DNA of 64,000 nt from Thinopyrum elongatum. Taxonomy: Eukaryota > Streptophyta > Magnoliopsida > Poales > Poaceae. The notes under the pieces are model-generated. The model did not search any database. It worked only from the letters and a program-made list of their open reading frames with translations, and was not told the DNA's origin. Positions 24,495-34,545 of the stretch are shown piece by piece (the stretch's first letter is position 1; each line of letters starts with the position of its first letter). Where the stretch lies: positions 277,646,904 through 277,710,903 of the forward strand of contig CM022303.1 in assembly GCA_011799875.1 (NCBI GenBank), given 5' to 3'. The position numbers were made by a program, and so were the translations under genes.

Positions 24495-25679
24495 GATTGG
24501 AGGCCCTAGGCAGGAGGCCTTCGCCTTTCGATCTAGAGTCGTTGTTTGTGCTAGCCTTCTTAAGGCAAACCTTGTCTAACTATGTCTGTACTCAGATATT
24601 ATTTGTATGACTAACTTATGTATTCGGATCCTCGTGATCCCTGGTCTGTAATATTGTGGATCTCCGTTTATTTGTGTTAGAGTTGTGTTGTGATATCTTC
24701 CCGTGAGTCCCTGTGCTTGATCGTGCATGTTTGCATGTATGATTAGTGCACGATTGAGTCAGGGGCGTCACATGCTCACCGCCGTGCGTGAGTGATTCCA
24801 TCGTAGGCTTGCTAGATGGTGATGGGTTGGATGAGATTTATCATGTAATGGAGTTAGTTTTGTTAGGGTTTGATCCCTAGTATCCACTATGTTCTAAGAT
24901 TGATGTTGCTATGACTTTACTATGCTTAATGCTTGTCACTAGGGCCCGAGTGCCATGATTTCAGATCTGAACCTATTATGTTTTCATGAATATATATGTG
25001 TTATTGATCCTATCTTGCAAGTTGTAGACACCTATTACTTGTTATGATCCGCATACCCCAAGGTGACAATAATTGGGATTCTTTCCGGTGATTACCGTAG
25101 TTTGAGGAGTTCATGTATTCGCTAAGTGCTAATGCTTTGGTACGGTTCTCTATTAAAAGGAGGCCTTAATATCCCTTAGTTTCCATTAGGACCCCGCTGC
25201 CACGGGAGGGTAGGACAAAAGATGTCATGCAAGTTCTTTTCCATAAGCACGTATGACTATATTCGGAATACATGCCTACATTATATTGATGAATTGGAGC
25301 TAGTTCTGAGTCACCCTAGGTTATAACTGTTGCATGATGAATGACATCCGACATAATTATCCATCATTAATCCATTGCCAATGAGCTTTTCACATATTGA
25401 TCTTTGCTACGTTACTTTGCTGTTGCCACTGTTACAATTGCTACAAAACTGCTACTGTTACTTTTGCTACTGTTACCGTTACTTCCATACTACTTTGCTA
25501 CTAAATACTTTGCTACAGATATTAAGTCTTTCAGGTGTGGTTGAATTGACAACTCAGCTGCTAATACTTGAGAATATTCTTTGGCTCCCCTTGTGTCAAA
25601 TCAATAAATTTGGGTTGAATACTCTACCCTCAAAAACTGTTGCGATCCCCTATACTTGTGGGTTATCAAGACCTTTTTC

Positions 25680-25697
25680 TGGTGCCGTTGCCGGGGA
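25680..25697 (+). promoter_or_regulatory. PBS of E, tRNA-Asp type
   Basis: 17 of 18 match to the tRNA-Asp 3' end (TGGTGCC instead of TGGCGCC), 11 nt after the LTR end. Confidence 0.8.
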
Positions 25698-25746
25698 GCA
25701 TAGCTCTATTCTCTGAGTCACTTGGGATTTATATCTGTTGATCACT

Positions 25747-28512
25747 ATGAAGAATTTGAAAGACACCAAAACTAAGATCTATCCCTCTACTATGAGGGGA
25801 GGTAAGGAACTGCCATCTAGCTCTGCACTTGATTCACCTTCTGTTTTGAGTAAGCTTGCTACACCTACACCTGCTATTGATTCTGATATGTCTCATATTA
25901 TTGATGATGCTGCTTCGACTATGAATGATGCTTATGATGCTACTACTTTGCTTGATAAAACTGTGCCACTGGCTGAATTACTTGATGAACATCTTGCTAG
26001 AGTTAGAACTATTGATTATGCTGAAGATGATGATATTTCTGAAACTGATGAAATTATTGAAACTGAACACTTTGAGACACCTGCTAGACCTAGCTCTCCT
26101 AGATATGAATTGCCTGTTATACCTGAGGGTTATGTTATGGATGGAGAGGTAGCTAGGGACTTTCTTGCTTGTAAAGATAGAGATGATCTTAAGAAATTAT
26201 TATGCAAGTGGAAAGAAAAATCTTTGAATGCTAGAATGTAATATGATCCTAAGTTTGCTACTTCACCTATCTTTGTTACTGATAAGGATTATGAATTCTC
26301 TGTCGATCCTGAGTTAATTACTTTGGTTGAATCTGATCCTTTTCATGGTTATGAATCTAAAACTGTTGTGGCACATCTTACTAAGTTGAATGATATAGCC
26401 ACCCTATTTGCTCATGAGGAAAAAAATCGCTATTATTATATTCTCAAGTTGTTTCCTTTCTCATTAAAGGGTGATGCTAAGTTATGGTTTAATTCTCTTG
26501 CTCTTGGTTGTGTGCGTAGTCCCCAGGATATGATTTACTACTACTATGAAAAATATTTCCCTGCTCATAAGAAACAAGCTGCTTTAAAGGAAATATTTAA
26601 CTTTGTGCAATCTGAAGAAGAGAGTCTCCCACAAGCTTGGGGGAGGCTTCTCCAATTACTTAATGCTTTGCCTGATCATCCTCTCAAGAAAAATGAAATA
26701 CTTGATATCTTTTATAATGGACTAACCGATGCTTCTAAGGACCACCTAGATAGTTGTGCTGGTTGTGTTTTCAGGGAACGAACTGTTGAGCAAGCTTAAT
26801 TACTATTGAATAATATATTGAGTAATGATAATGATTGGACACTTCCCGAACCAACTCCTAAGCCAACTCCGAAGAAAAGAGGTATTCTATTCCTCAGTCC
26901 TGAAGATATGCAAGAGGCAAAGAAATCTATGAAAGAAAAAGGTATTAAAGCTGAAGATGTTAAGAATTTACCACCTATTGAATAAATACATGGTCTCGAT
27001 AAACCGACACAGGTAGTAGAGGTAAATTCTCTCTATAGATTTGATGAAGGTGATATCCCTTATAATAAGTCTGCTAGTCAGTGCTTGGATGAGTTTGATA
27101 ATTTTATTGTTAAACAAGAGAACTTCAATGCTTATGTTAGTCGACAATTGAAACGTAATGCTTACATGCTTGATTGCTTGGGTGATTATATGAGTAAAAC
27201 TGTTAGTGATCTAAAAATTATTAGTAAACATGCTTCCATGATTAAAACTCAAGTAGAACAAGTACTTAAGGCACAGGATGATTTACTCAATGAGTTGAAT
27301 AGTAAGAACAATGATAATGCTGTTATGGTTATGACTAGAGGTGGTAAAATGACTCAGGAACCTTTGTATCCTGAGGGCCATCCTAAGAGAGCTGAGCAAG
27401 ATTCTCAGAGAATTAATACTGATGCACCTAGTCCTAGTAATAAAAATAAAAAGAAAACTGATAGGACTTTGCATGCTTCTAGTGAACCCGTTATAGATAC
27501 ACCTGAGAACCCAAATGATATTTGTATTTCTGATGCTGAGACACAATCTGGTGATGAACATGAACCTAGTAATAATGTTAATGATGATGTTCATGTTGAT
27601 GCTCAACCTAGTGATGATAATGATGTGGAGATTGAACCTGCTGTTGACCTTGATAACCCACAATCTAAGAATAAATGTTATGATAAGAGAGACTTTGTTG
27701 CTAGGAAGCATGGTAAAGAAAGAGAACCATGGGTACAGAAACCCATGCCCTTTCCTCCTAAACCATCCAAGAAAAAGGATGATGAGGATTTTGAGCGCTT
27801 TGTTGAAATGCTTAGACCTGTCTTTTTGCGTATGTGTTTGACTGATATTCTGAAAATGTCTCCTTATGCCAAGTATATGAAAGATATTGTTACAAATAAA
27901 AGAAAGATACCGGAAGCTAAAATTTCCACCATGCTTGGTAATTACACTTTTAAGGGTGGAATACCAAAGAAACTAGGAGATCCAGGAGTACCAACTATAC
28001 CATGCTCCATTAAAAGAAACTATGTTAAAACTGCTTTATGTGATCTGGGAGCCGGTGTTAGTGTTATGCCTTTCTCTTTATATCATAGACTTGATTTGAA
28101 TAAGTTGACACCTACTGAAATCTCTTTGTAAATGGCTGATAAATCAATTGCTATACCCATCGGTATTTGTGAGGATGTGCCTGTTGTGGTTGCAAACATT
28201 ACTATCTTAACGGACTTTGTTATTCTTAATATTCCCGAGGACGACAGTATGTCGATCATCCTTGGTAGACCCTTTTTGAATACTGCAGGGGCTGTTATTG
28301 ATTGCAACAAGGGCAATGTCACTTTTCATGTTAATGGTAATGAGCATACGGTACACTTTCCGAAGAAGCAACCTCAAGTTCATAGTATCAATTCTATTGG
28401 AAATTTTTCAACTATTACTACTGGAGGTTTTGAATTCCGTCTTCCTACTATCAAAAAGAAATATGATATTCTTATTGTTGGGGACATGCATATCCCCATT
28501 GAGGTAACCTAG
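25747..28512 (+). pseudogene. gag-pro: Gag-protease polyprotein of E with four in-frame TAA stops
   Basis: A single frame runs from ATG 25747 to TAG 28512, 921 codons without an indel, broken only by TAA at 26239, 26797, 26983 and 28129. The N-terminal part is acidic. The Gag capsid domain spans about 26260-26800 (LKGDAKLWFNSL, PQAWGRLLQLL). A MTRGGK segment follows, then an Asp/Glu-rich linker. The aspartic protease begins near 28000, with active-site motif CDLGAGVSVMPF and flap-side IILGRPFLNT. Gag would build the virus-like particle and protease would mature it. No zinc knuckle is obvious. The reading frame ends where RT would begin. Confidence 0.85.
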
Positions 28513-29278
28513 TGTTATTCGAAAATTCTCCGGTTCCATGTTATTCGAAAGAAGTTTGTTAATGAGACTTGATCAACCTTGTTAATGGATTCCTTTTGAT
28601 GAGCATGAGATGGATGAATTTAGAAAGCACAACTTTCTGTACCCACCTTTTACTTTCTGTTATTTAGAATAAATAAAGCAAAAATAGTATTATCCGTCTG
28701 TTTTCTGAATTATCCGTGCAATAAAAAATGTCCCGAAAATAAAAGTTCTCCAAATGCCCTGAAAATTTAGTATGATATTTTATAGAATATTTTAGAATTT
28801 CTGGCACAGAGATTGCACCAGGGGGCTGCACCAGTGGACCACAAGGGTGGAGGGCGCGCCCCCCTGCGTTGTGGGTCCCATGTGGGTCCCCCTCACTTAT
28901 TCCAGCACCCATCCACTTTGTCTTCCTCTAGAAAAAATCATCCCGTAGCTCAAACCCGTGTTCTAGCTCATTTTGCTGCCATTTTCGATCTCCTTGTGTA
29001 AAGCTCCATTTGCAAAACTGCTTTGGGGGATTGTTCTTCGGTATGTGACTCCTCCAATGATCCAATTAGTTTTTGTTCTAGTGCTTTATATATTGCAAAT
29101 TTTTGCTGCTGTGGTGACCTTGTTCTTAAGCTTGCATGTCAAATTTATATGGTCCAAAGTAGTTTTGATGCATGATAGAGCCTCTAGGCACTTGTAGGAG
29201 TAGTTGATATTAGTTTTGTTGAGTTTGATTCACTTTTATTTTAAGTCACTAAAAATTTCAGAAATTTTCAGAAAAGAA
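28513..29278 (+). promoter_or_regulatory. LTR-like leader of E ORF3
   Basis: Positions 28733-28890 resemble the promoter part of E's own LTR: AAATAAAAGTTCTC, then a hairpin of CCACAAGGGTGG, GGCGCGCC and TTGTGGGTCC (about 28836-28879). A TTTATATATT box lies at 29085-29094 and TTTTCAG, an acceptor-like site, lies just before the ORF3 ATG. A GAGGTAACC donor-like site overlaps the end of gag-protease. It parallels the 302-nt segments of B and D but is longer and less regular. Confidence 0.5.
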
Positions 29279-30361
29279 ATGATGAAGAGATGGTTGAGAG
29301 GCTCTTCGAGTTGGGGTTCTAAAGAAAATGAGAATGAGGAGAAGAAGAAGCCCAAGTACAACCTTCCCCGCACCACGGAGGTTCAGCCGTGTGAATGGCC
29401 ATGTGATGCATTCTTGAGGGCTACCGGAATTTATGATGATTTCTATTATTTGGCGGAGAATGCAGGCATCACCGACTTCCTCCATGATAAGTGTGATCAA
29501 TACCTCCTACTCACTAATACTTTCATGCAAAATTTTCATTTTCATGCTAGGAAATCACCACCCACGGTAGAATTTTATTTATACGATGAGTATAAGGAGA
29601 TGACGCTTTATGATTTTTGTGAGGTTTGCAAATTACCTTTTGAGGGCAGCATCGATGAACCACGTCCTAGAGATGTGGAAGATTTTATTGATGAATTTAC
29701 CGTAGGGGAAGGGAGAAAGGTGTCGGAAGCGAGAGTGGCTAGTTTACATTTTCTTGTTTTGCACTACTATTCATTATTTGCTGGGAGATGTTTAATTGGT
29801 CGCGGGGAGAGTGGAGGCCTTAGTTCTCCTGACCTTGCTATTTTGCGCCATGCTTTACTTCGTGATAGAACTTTTAGTTTGGGCGCTATGGTTGCTCGAC
29901 GGTTGAGCTTAAACCGTTCGAGGGGTCCTATATTTGGAGGTATCTATGCCTCCCACCTTGCTAAGTGCTTCGAGATACCCATTAGGCATGATGAGAAAGA
30001 GGAGATGCTAGTACCCGCTCTAAATTTAGACTATAACAGTATGGTAGCACATGATTTTATTAGCGCTGATAAGGAAAAGAGACTCATCTATAACCTGGTA
30101 TTCAGCCAGAAAACTTGTCAGATTATTACTTTGCCTGCGCCTTCTTTGTTCAATATTCATTCAGGCACGTACCTCATTCTGCCCGAGGACATTTATGCAT
30201 ACTGGGAGAGGACGCGATCCCAAGTTCCTGAGCTAGAACCATCACCTAATCCGTATGAGGAGTCTATTTATCAGTGGGAGCCACAGGAGCTTGCTAACCA
30301 GTGGAACCCTCAGGATCCACCTCAATACCAAGGAGAGGACTACTTTGATCCATGGGCGTAG
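29279..30361 (+). CDS. ORF3 of E, ATHILA ORF-1-like protein (360 aa)
   Basis: Uninterrupted from ATG 29279 (second ATG 29282) to TAG 30361. The start follows a TTTTCAG acceptor-like site. The N terminus is basic and Ser-rich (MMKRWLRGSSSWG), followed by a mainly helical domain: YLLLTNTFMQNFHFH, EMTLYDFCEVCKLPFEG near residue 110, then LHFLVLHYYSLFAG and FGGIYASHLAKCF. The C-terminal 40 residues are Pro/Gln/Trp-rich (NQWNPQDPPQYQ). Segments recall the ATHILA ORF-1 family from memory, not from a search. It has no signal peptide and no membrane helix, so it is not an obvious envelope. Its integrity contrasts with the four stops in gag-protease. The biochemical role is unknown. Confidence 0.65.
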   Translation: MMKRWLRGSSSWGSKENENEEKKKPKYNLPRTTEVQPCEWPCDAFLRATGIYDDFYYLAENAGITDFLHDKCDQYLLLTNTFMQNFHFHARKSPPTVEFYLYDEYKEMTLYDFCEVCKLPFEGSIDEPRPRDVEDFIDEFTVGEGRKVSEARVASLHFLVLHYYSLFAGRCLIGRGESGGLSSPDLAILRHALLRDRTFSLGAMVARRLSLNRSRGPIFGGIYASHLAKCFEIPIRHDEKEEMLVPALNLDYNSMVAHDFISADKEKRLIYNLVFSQKTCQIITLPAPSLFNIHSGTYLILPEDIYAYWERTRSQVPELEPSPNPYEESIYQWEPQELANQWNPQDPPQYQGEDYFDPWA

Positions 30362-32408
30362 ACCAACTTAGGCCAAAAGCCTAAGCTTGGGGGAGTACGT
30401 ATTTCTCACCGACATTACATTCATGCTCACACATTCATTCCAGTTGTCGATGTTCATACCTTTTCATTATATTATCCCTGTTAGTTTATTTCTTTTTCTC
30501 GCCTTCTTCTTTTGTGTTTGAAAACTTTGAGAAAATCCAAAAAAAATAGTTGTAGTATTAAAAGAAAACCCAAAAATATTTCTCGTTCTTCTTTTGCTTG
30601 TTGGGAGCTTTCCCGTGTAAATAGTTTTTCTCGTTCTTGTTCTACTTTCTTTAGAAAAACAAAAACTACAAAAACATTTTAGTGTGTTGCTTTGAAATTC
30701 TTTTTCTTTCTTTGGGTTGTAAGGAGAAGATCACGATGAAAATGTTGAGTGGCACTCATATGCACTATTGTTGATCTTACAAAGAGCCCATATTACCCTA
30801 TCTTCTCCTTTGAATAAATGTTTGCAGATTCCAGCTTAGTCCAATGCACATGCACTATTATTATTATCGACACCATTCGGTTGTGCAAGTGAAAGGCAAT
30901 AATGATGATATTTGATGAAATGATTGAGATGAGGAAAAGCTGGTATGAACTCGACCTATCTTGTTTTTGTAAATATGATTAGTTCATCATTCCTGATTCA
31001 GCCCATTATGAATGAAACATGTTTGCAATGACAATTAGAGATTATAGTTACTCATGCCATGCTTAATTATCTAGGAGTTTATAATGGTTTACCTTGCGTG
31101 CCAACATGCTTTTAAAATGGTTGTGATGTAGTATGATAGGATGGTATCCTCCTTCGAATGATTCGAGTGGCTTGACTTGGCACATGTTCACGCATGTAGT
31201 TGAAATAAAATCAACATAGCCTCCACGCTATTTATGTTCATGGTGATTTATATCCTACTCATGTTTGCACTCAATGTTGGTTAATCTTAACGCATGTTTA
31301 TGACTGTTGTCGCTCTCTAGTCGGTCGCTCCTTAATCTTTTGCTAGCCTTCACTTGTACTAAGCGGGAATACTGCTTGTGCATCCACTTCCATAAACCCA
31401 AAGTTGTTCCATATGAGTCCACCATACCTACCTATATGCGGTATTTACCTGCCGTTCCAAGTAAATTTGCATGTGCCAAACTCTAAACCTTCAAATGATA
31501 ATCTGTTTTGTATGCCCGAATCACTCATGTAGCGACTGGGGGCTGTCAGTATCTTCCATGCTAGGTGGGTTATTCTCACGATGAGTGGACTCTGCTCATC
31601 ATTCACGAGAAAATGGCTGGTAATTGGGATGCCCAGTCCCATGCTCAAATCAAATCAAAATAACTCTAAACAAAACTCCCCCAGGATTGTTGTTAGTTGG
31701 ACGTTACCCGTTGTTTCGGACCAGCCGTGGAGTGTGCTTGTTGGTTGAGGGGGAGTAAAAACTTTACCATTCTATTTGGAAACCGCCTATAATGTATGTA
31801 GCATGAAAGATACCGAGATCTCTTGGTTGTTATGTTGATAATGAAAGCATACGGCTCAAAATTATATTCATCTTTGTTTCAAAAAGCTCGAGCTCTGGCA
31901 CCTCTGCAAATCCCGGCTTCCCTCTGCGAAGGGCCTATCTATTTACTTTTATGTTGAGTCATCATCCTCTTATGAGAAGCACCAGTTAGAGAGCACCACT
32001 GTCATTTGTATGCGTTGTTATTAATTGATATTGAGTATGACTGGATCTCTTTTACCATGAATTACAATGTCTAGTCAGTAATTGATCTTCAGGGGTGCTC
32101 TTCATTTATGTTTTGCGGTCTCAGAAAGGGCTAGCGAGATACCATTTTGTTATATCATATCACGATTGCTTTGAAAAAGTATTATCATCCGAGATTTATT
32201 ATTATTGCTCGCTAGTTGATTATTCCATTGATATGAGTAAATGTCAGACCTAAATGTTATTGTGAATATGGTTAGTTCATAATCTTTGCTGAAAACCCGA
32301 ATGCTGGCTTTATATATTTGCAACATTAAGATCAAACAGAGTTTGTAAAAGTTTTTCTTTATCACTTTCAGTTTGTCAACTGAATTGCTTGAGGACAAGC
32401 AATGGGTT
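30362..32408 (+). other. Non-coding tail of E
   Basis: No supported ORF over 2 kb. An exact copy of the PPT 14-mer (AAGCTTGGGGGAGT) lies at 30383-30396, 22 nt after the ORF3 stop. A TTGGGAGCTTTCCC hairpin is at about 30601-30614. AT-rich otherwise. Confidence 0.7.
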
Positions 32409-32422
32409 AAGCTTGGGGGAGT
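32409..32422 (+). promoter_or_regulatory. PPT of E
   Basis: AAGCTTGGGGGAGT abutting the 3' LTR; identical to the tract at 30383. Confidence 0.85.
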
Positions 32423-33807
32423 TGATACGTCTCCATCGTATCTACTTTTCCAAACTCTTTTGCCCTTGTTTTGGACTCTAATTTGCATGATTTGAATGGA
32501 ACTAACCCAGACTGACGCTGTTTTCAGCAGAATTGCCTTGGTGTTATTTTTGTGTAGAAATAAAAGTTCTCGGAATGACCTGAAACTTCATGGAGAATAT
32601 TTTTGGAATAAATAAAAAATATTGGCGAAAGAATCAACCAGAGGGGACCCACCGGCTGTCCACAAGGGTGGAGGGCGCGCCCCCTGCCTTGTGGGTCCCC
32701 TGGACCTCCACCGACCTCAACTCCAACTCTATATATTCATGTTCGGGGAGAAAAATATCAGAGAGAAGGATTCATCACGTTTTACGATACGGAGCCACCG
32801 CCACCCCCTGTTCTTCATCGGGAGGGCAGATCTGGAGTCCTTTCGGGGCTCCGGAGAGGGGAAATCATCGCCATCATCATCATCAACCATCCTCCATCAC
32901 CAATTTCATGATGCTCACCGCCGTGCGTGAGTAATTCCATCGTAGGCTTGCTGGACGGTGATGGGTTGGATGAGATTTATCATGTAATCGAGTTAGTTTT
33001 GTTAGGGTTTGATCACTAGTATCCACTATGTTCTAAGATTGATGTTGCTACGACTTTGCTATGCTTAATGCTTGTCACTAGGGCCCGAGTACCATGATTT
33101 CAGATCTGAACCTATTATGTTTTCATGAATATATGTGTGTTCTTGATCCTATCTTGCAAGTTGTAGACACCTATTACGTGTTATGATCCGCATACCCCAA
33201 GGTGACAATAATTGGGATTCTTTCCGGTGATTACCGTAGTTTGAGGAGTTCATGTATTCGCTAAGTGCTAATGCTTTGGTCCGGTTCTCTATTAAAAGGA
33301 GGCCTTAATATCCCTTAGTTTCCATTAGGACCCCGCTGCCACGGGAGGGTAGGACTAAAGAAGGCATGCAAGTTCTTTTCCATAAGCACGTATGACTATA
33401 TTCAGAATACATGCCTACATTATATTGATGAATTGGAGCTAGTTCTGAGTCACCCTAGGTTATAACTGTTGCATGATGAATGCCATCCGACATAATTATC
33501 CATCATTGATCCATTGCCTACGAGCTTTTCACATATTGATCTTTGCTACATTACTTTGCCGTTGCCACTGTTACAATTGCTACAAAACTGCTACTATTAC
33601 TTTTGCTACTGTTACCGTTACTTCCATGCTACTTTGCTACTAAATACTTTGCTGCAGATATTAAGTCTTTCAGGTGTGGTTGAATTGACAACTCAGCTGC
33701 TAATACTTGAGAATATTCTTTGGCTCCCCTTGTGTCGAATCAATAAATTTGGGTTGAATACTCTACCCTCGAAAACTGTTGCGATCCCCTATACTTGTGG
33801 GTTATCA
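32423..33807 (+). repeat. 3' LTR of E
   Basis: 1385 bp, TGATACGTC...GGGTTATCA, uninterrupted. It shows the empty site for K (near 32914). The right flank is ATCTT. Confidence 0.92.
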
Positions 33808-33812
33808 ATCTT

Positions 33813-34530
33813 CATTATAGAGAGTCTCCTATGTTGCCACTTTCATATACTAGTGGGAATTTTTCATTATAGAACTTGGCTTGTATATTCCAATGATGGG
33901 CTTCCTCAAATTGCCCTAGGTCTTCGCGAGCAAGCGAGTTGGATGCACACCCACTTAGTTTCTTTTTGAGCTTTCATACACTTATTGCTCTAGTGCATCC
34001 GTTGCATGGCAATCCCTACTCACTCACATTGATATCTATTGATGGGCATCTCCATAGACCGTTAATACGCCTAGTTGATGTGAGACTTTCTCCTTTTTGT
34101 CTTCTCCAGAACCACCATATTCTATTCCACCTATAGTGCTATATCCATGGCTCACGCTCATGTATTGCATGAAAGTTGAAAAAGTTTGAGAACATCAAAT
34201 GTATGAAACAATTACTTGGCTTGTCATTGGGGTTGTGCATGATTTAATACTTTGTGTGATGAAGATGGAGCATAGCCATACTATATGATTTTGTAGGGAT
34301 AACTTTCTTTGGCCATGTTATTTTGGGAAGACATGATTGCTTTATTAGTATGCTTGAAGTATTATTGTTTTTATGTCAATATTAAACTTTTGTTTTGAAT
34401 CTTATGGATCTGAATGTTCATGCCACAATAAAGAAAATTACATAGATAAATATGTTAGGTAGCATTCCACATAAAAAATTCTATTTTTATCATTTACCTA
34501 CTCGAGGACGAGCAGGAATTAAGCTTGGGG
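33813..34530 (+). other. Non-coding 3' half of C, second part
   Basis: Continues the sequence broken by E and aligns with about 9370-10050 of G. It ends in TACTCGAGGACGAGCAGG just before the PPT, a stretch also seen in G and, reversed, in H. No ORF is supported. Confidence 0.7.
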
Positions 34531-34545
34531 ATGCTTGATACATCT
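34531..34545 (+). promoter_or_regulatory. PPT of C
   Basis: AAGCTTGGGGATGCT immediately before the 3' LTR. Confidence 0.75.

Larger units (their letters stand above)
20717..24772 (+). mobile_element. Solo LTR K, about 4.06 kb
   Basis: Starts TGTAACACCCC and ends GGCGTCACA, flanked by a perfect 5-bp TSD TGCTC (20712-20716 and 24773-24777). I find no second copy of its ends inside, no PBS and no retrotransposon gene, so it reads as a solo LTR of a long-LTR family rather than a full element. A GC-rich, CpG-rich block lies at 21190-22140. Two short coding-like blocks on the plus strand (22851-22937 and about 24396-24494) look like exons. Orientation is taken from those blocks. Confidence 0.75.
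20208..25668 (+). repeat. 5' LTR of E, split by solo LTR K
   Basis: 20208-20716 plus 24778-25668 reconstructs about 1.4 kb, TGATACGTC...GGGTTATCA, matching 32423-33807. A GC-rich inverted repeat (CCACAAGGG...CTTGTGGG) at about 20437-20500 precedes TATATATTC near 20530. The U5 side has a degenerate GCTACTGTTAC run (about 25403-25525). Confidence 0.88.
20208..33807 (+). mobile_element. Athila-like element E, without RT or integrase
   Basis: Perfect 5-bp TSD ATCTT at 20203-20207 and 33808-33812, in the non-coding part of C. LTRs are 20208-25668 (split by K) and 32423-33807. Internal order: PBS, gag-protease with four stops, an LTR-like segment, an uninterrupted 360-codon ORF3, a 2-kb tail, PPT. 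The whole RT-RNase H-integrase region is absent between 28512 and 29279. LTR divergence by eye is about 45-50 differences in 1385 bp (about 3.5%). Confidence 0.9.

Noticed and set aside
20717..24772. K as a complete non-autonomous element
   Set aside because: No terminal direct repeats, PBS or PPT found inside; only one set of TG...CA ends with a TSD, which fits a solo LTR.
27283..27711. 142-codon minus-strand frame in E
   Set aside because: Shadow of the acidic GAT-rich gag linker; it consists of Ile/Asn-rich low-complexity residues.
29279..30361. ORF3 of E (and of B and D) as an envelope glycoprotein because of its position after pol
   Set aside because: None of the three has a signal peptide, a membrane helix or a Cys pattern expected of an envelope protein.
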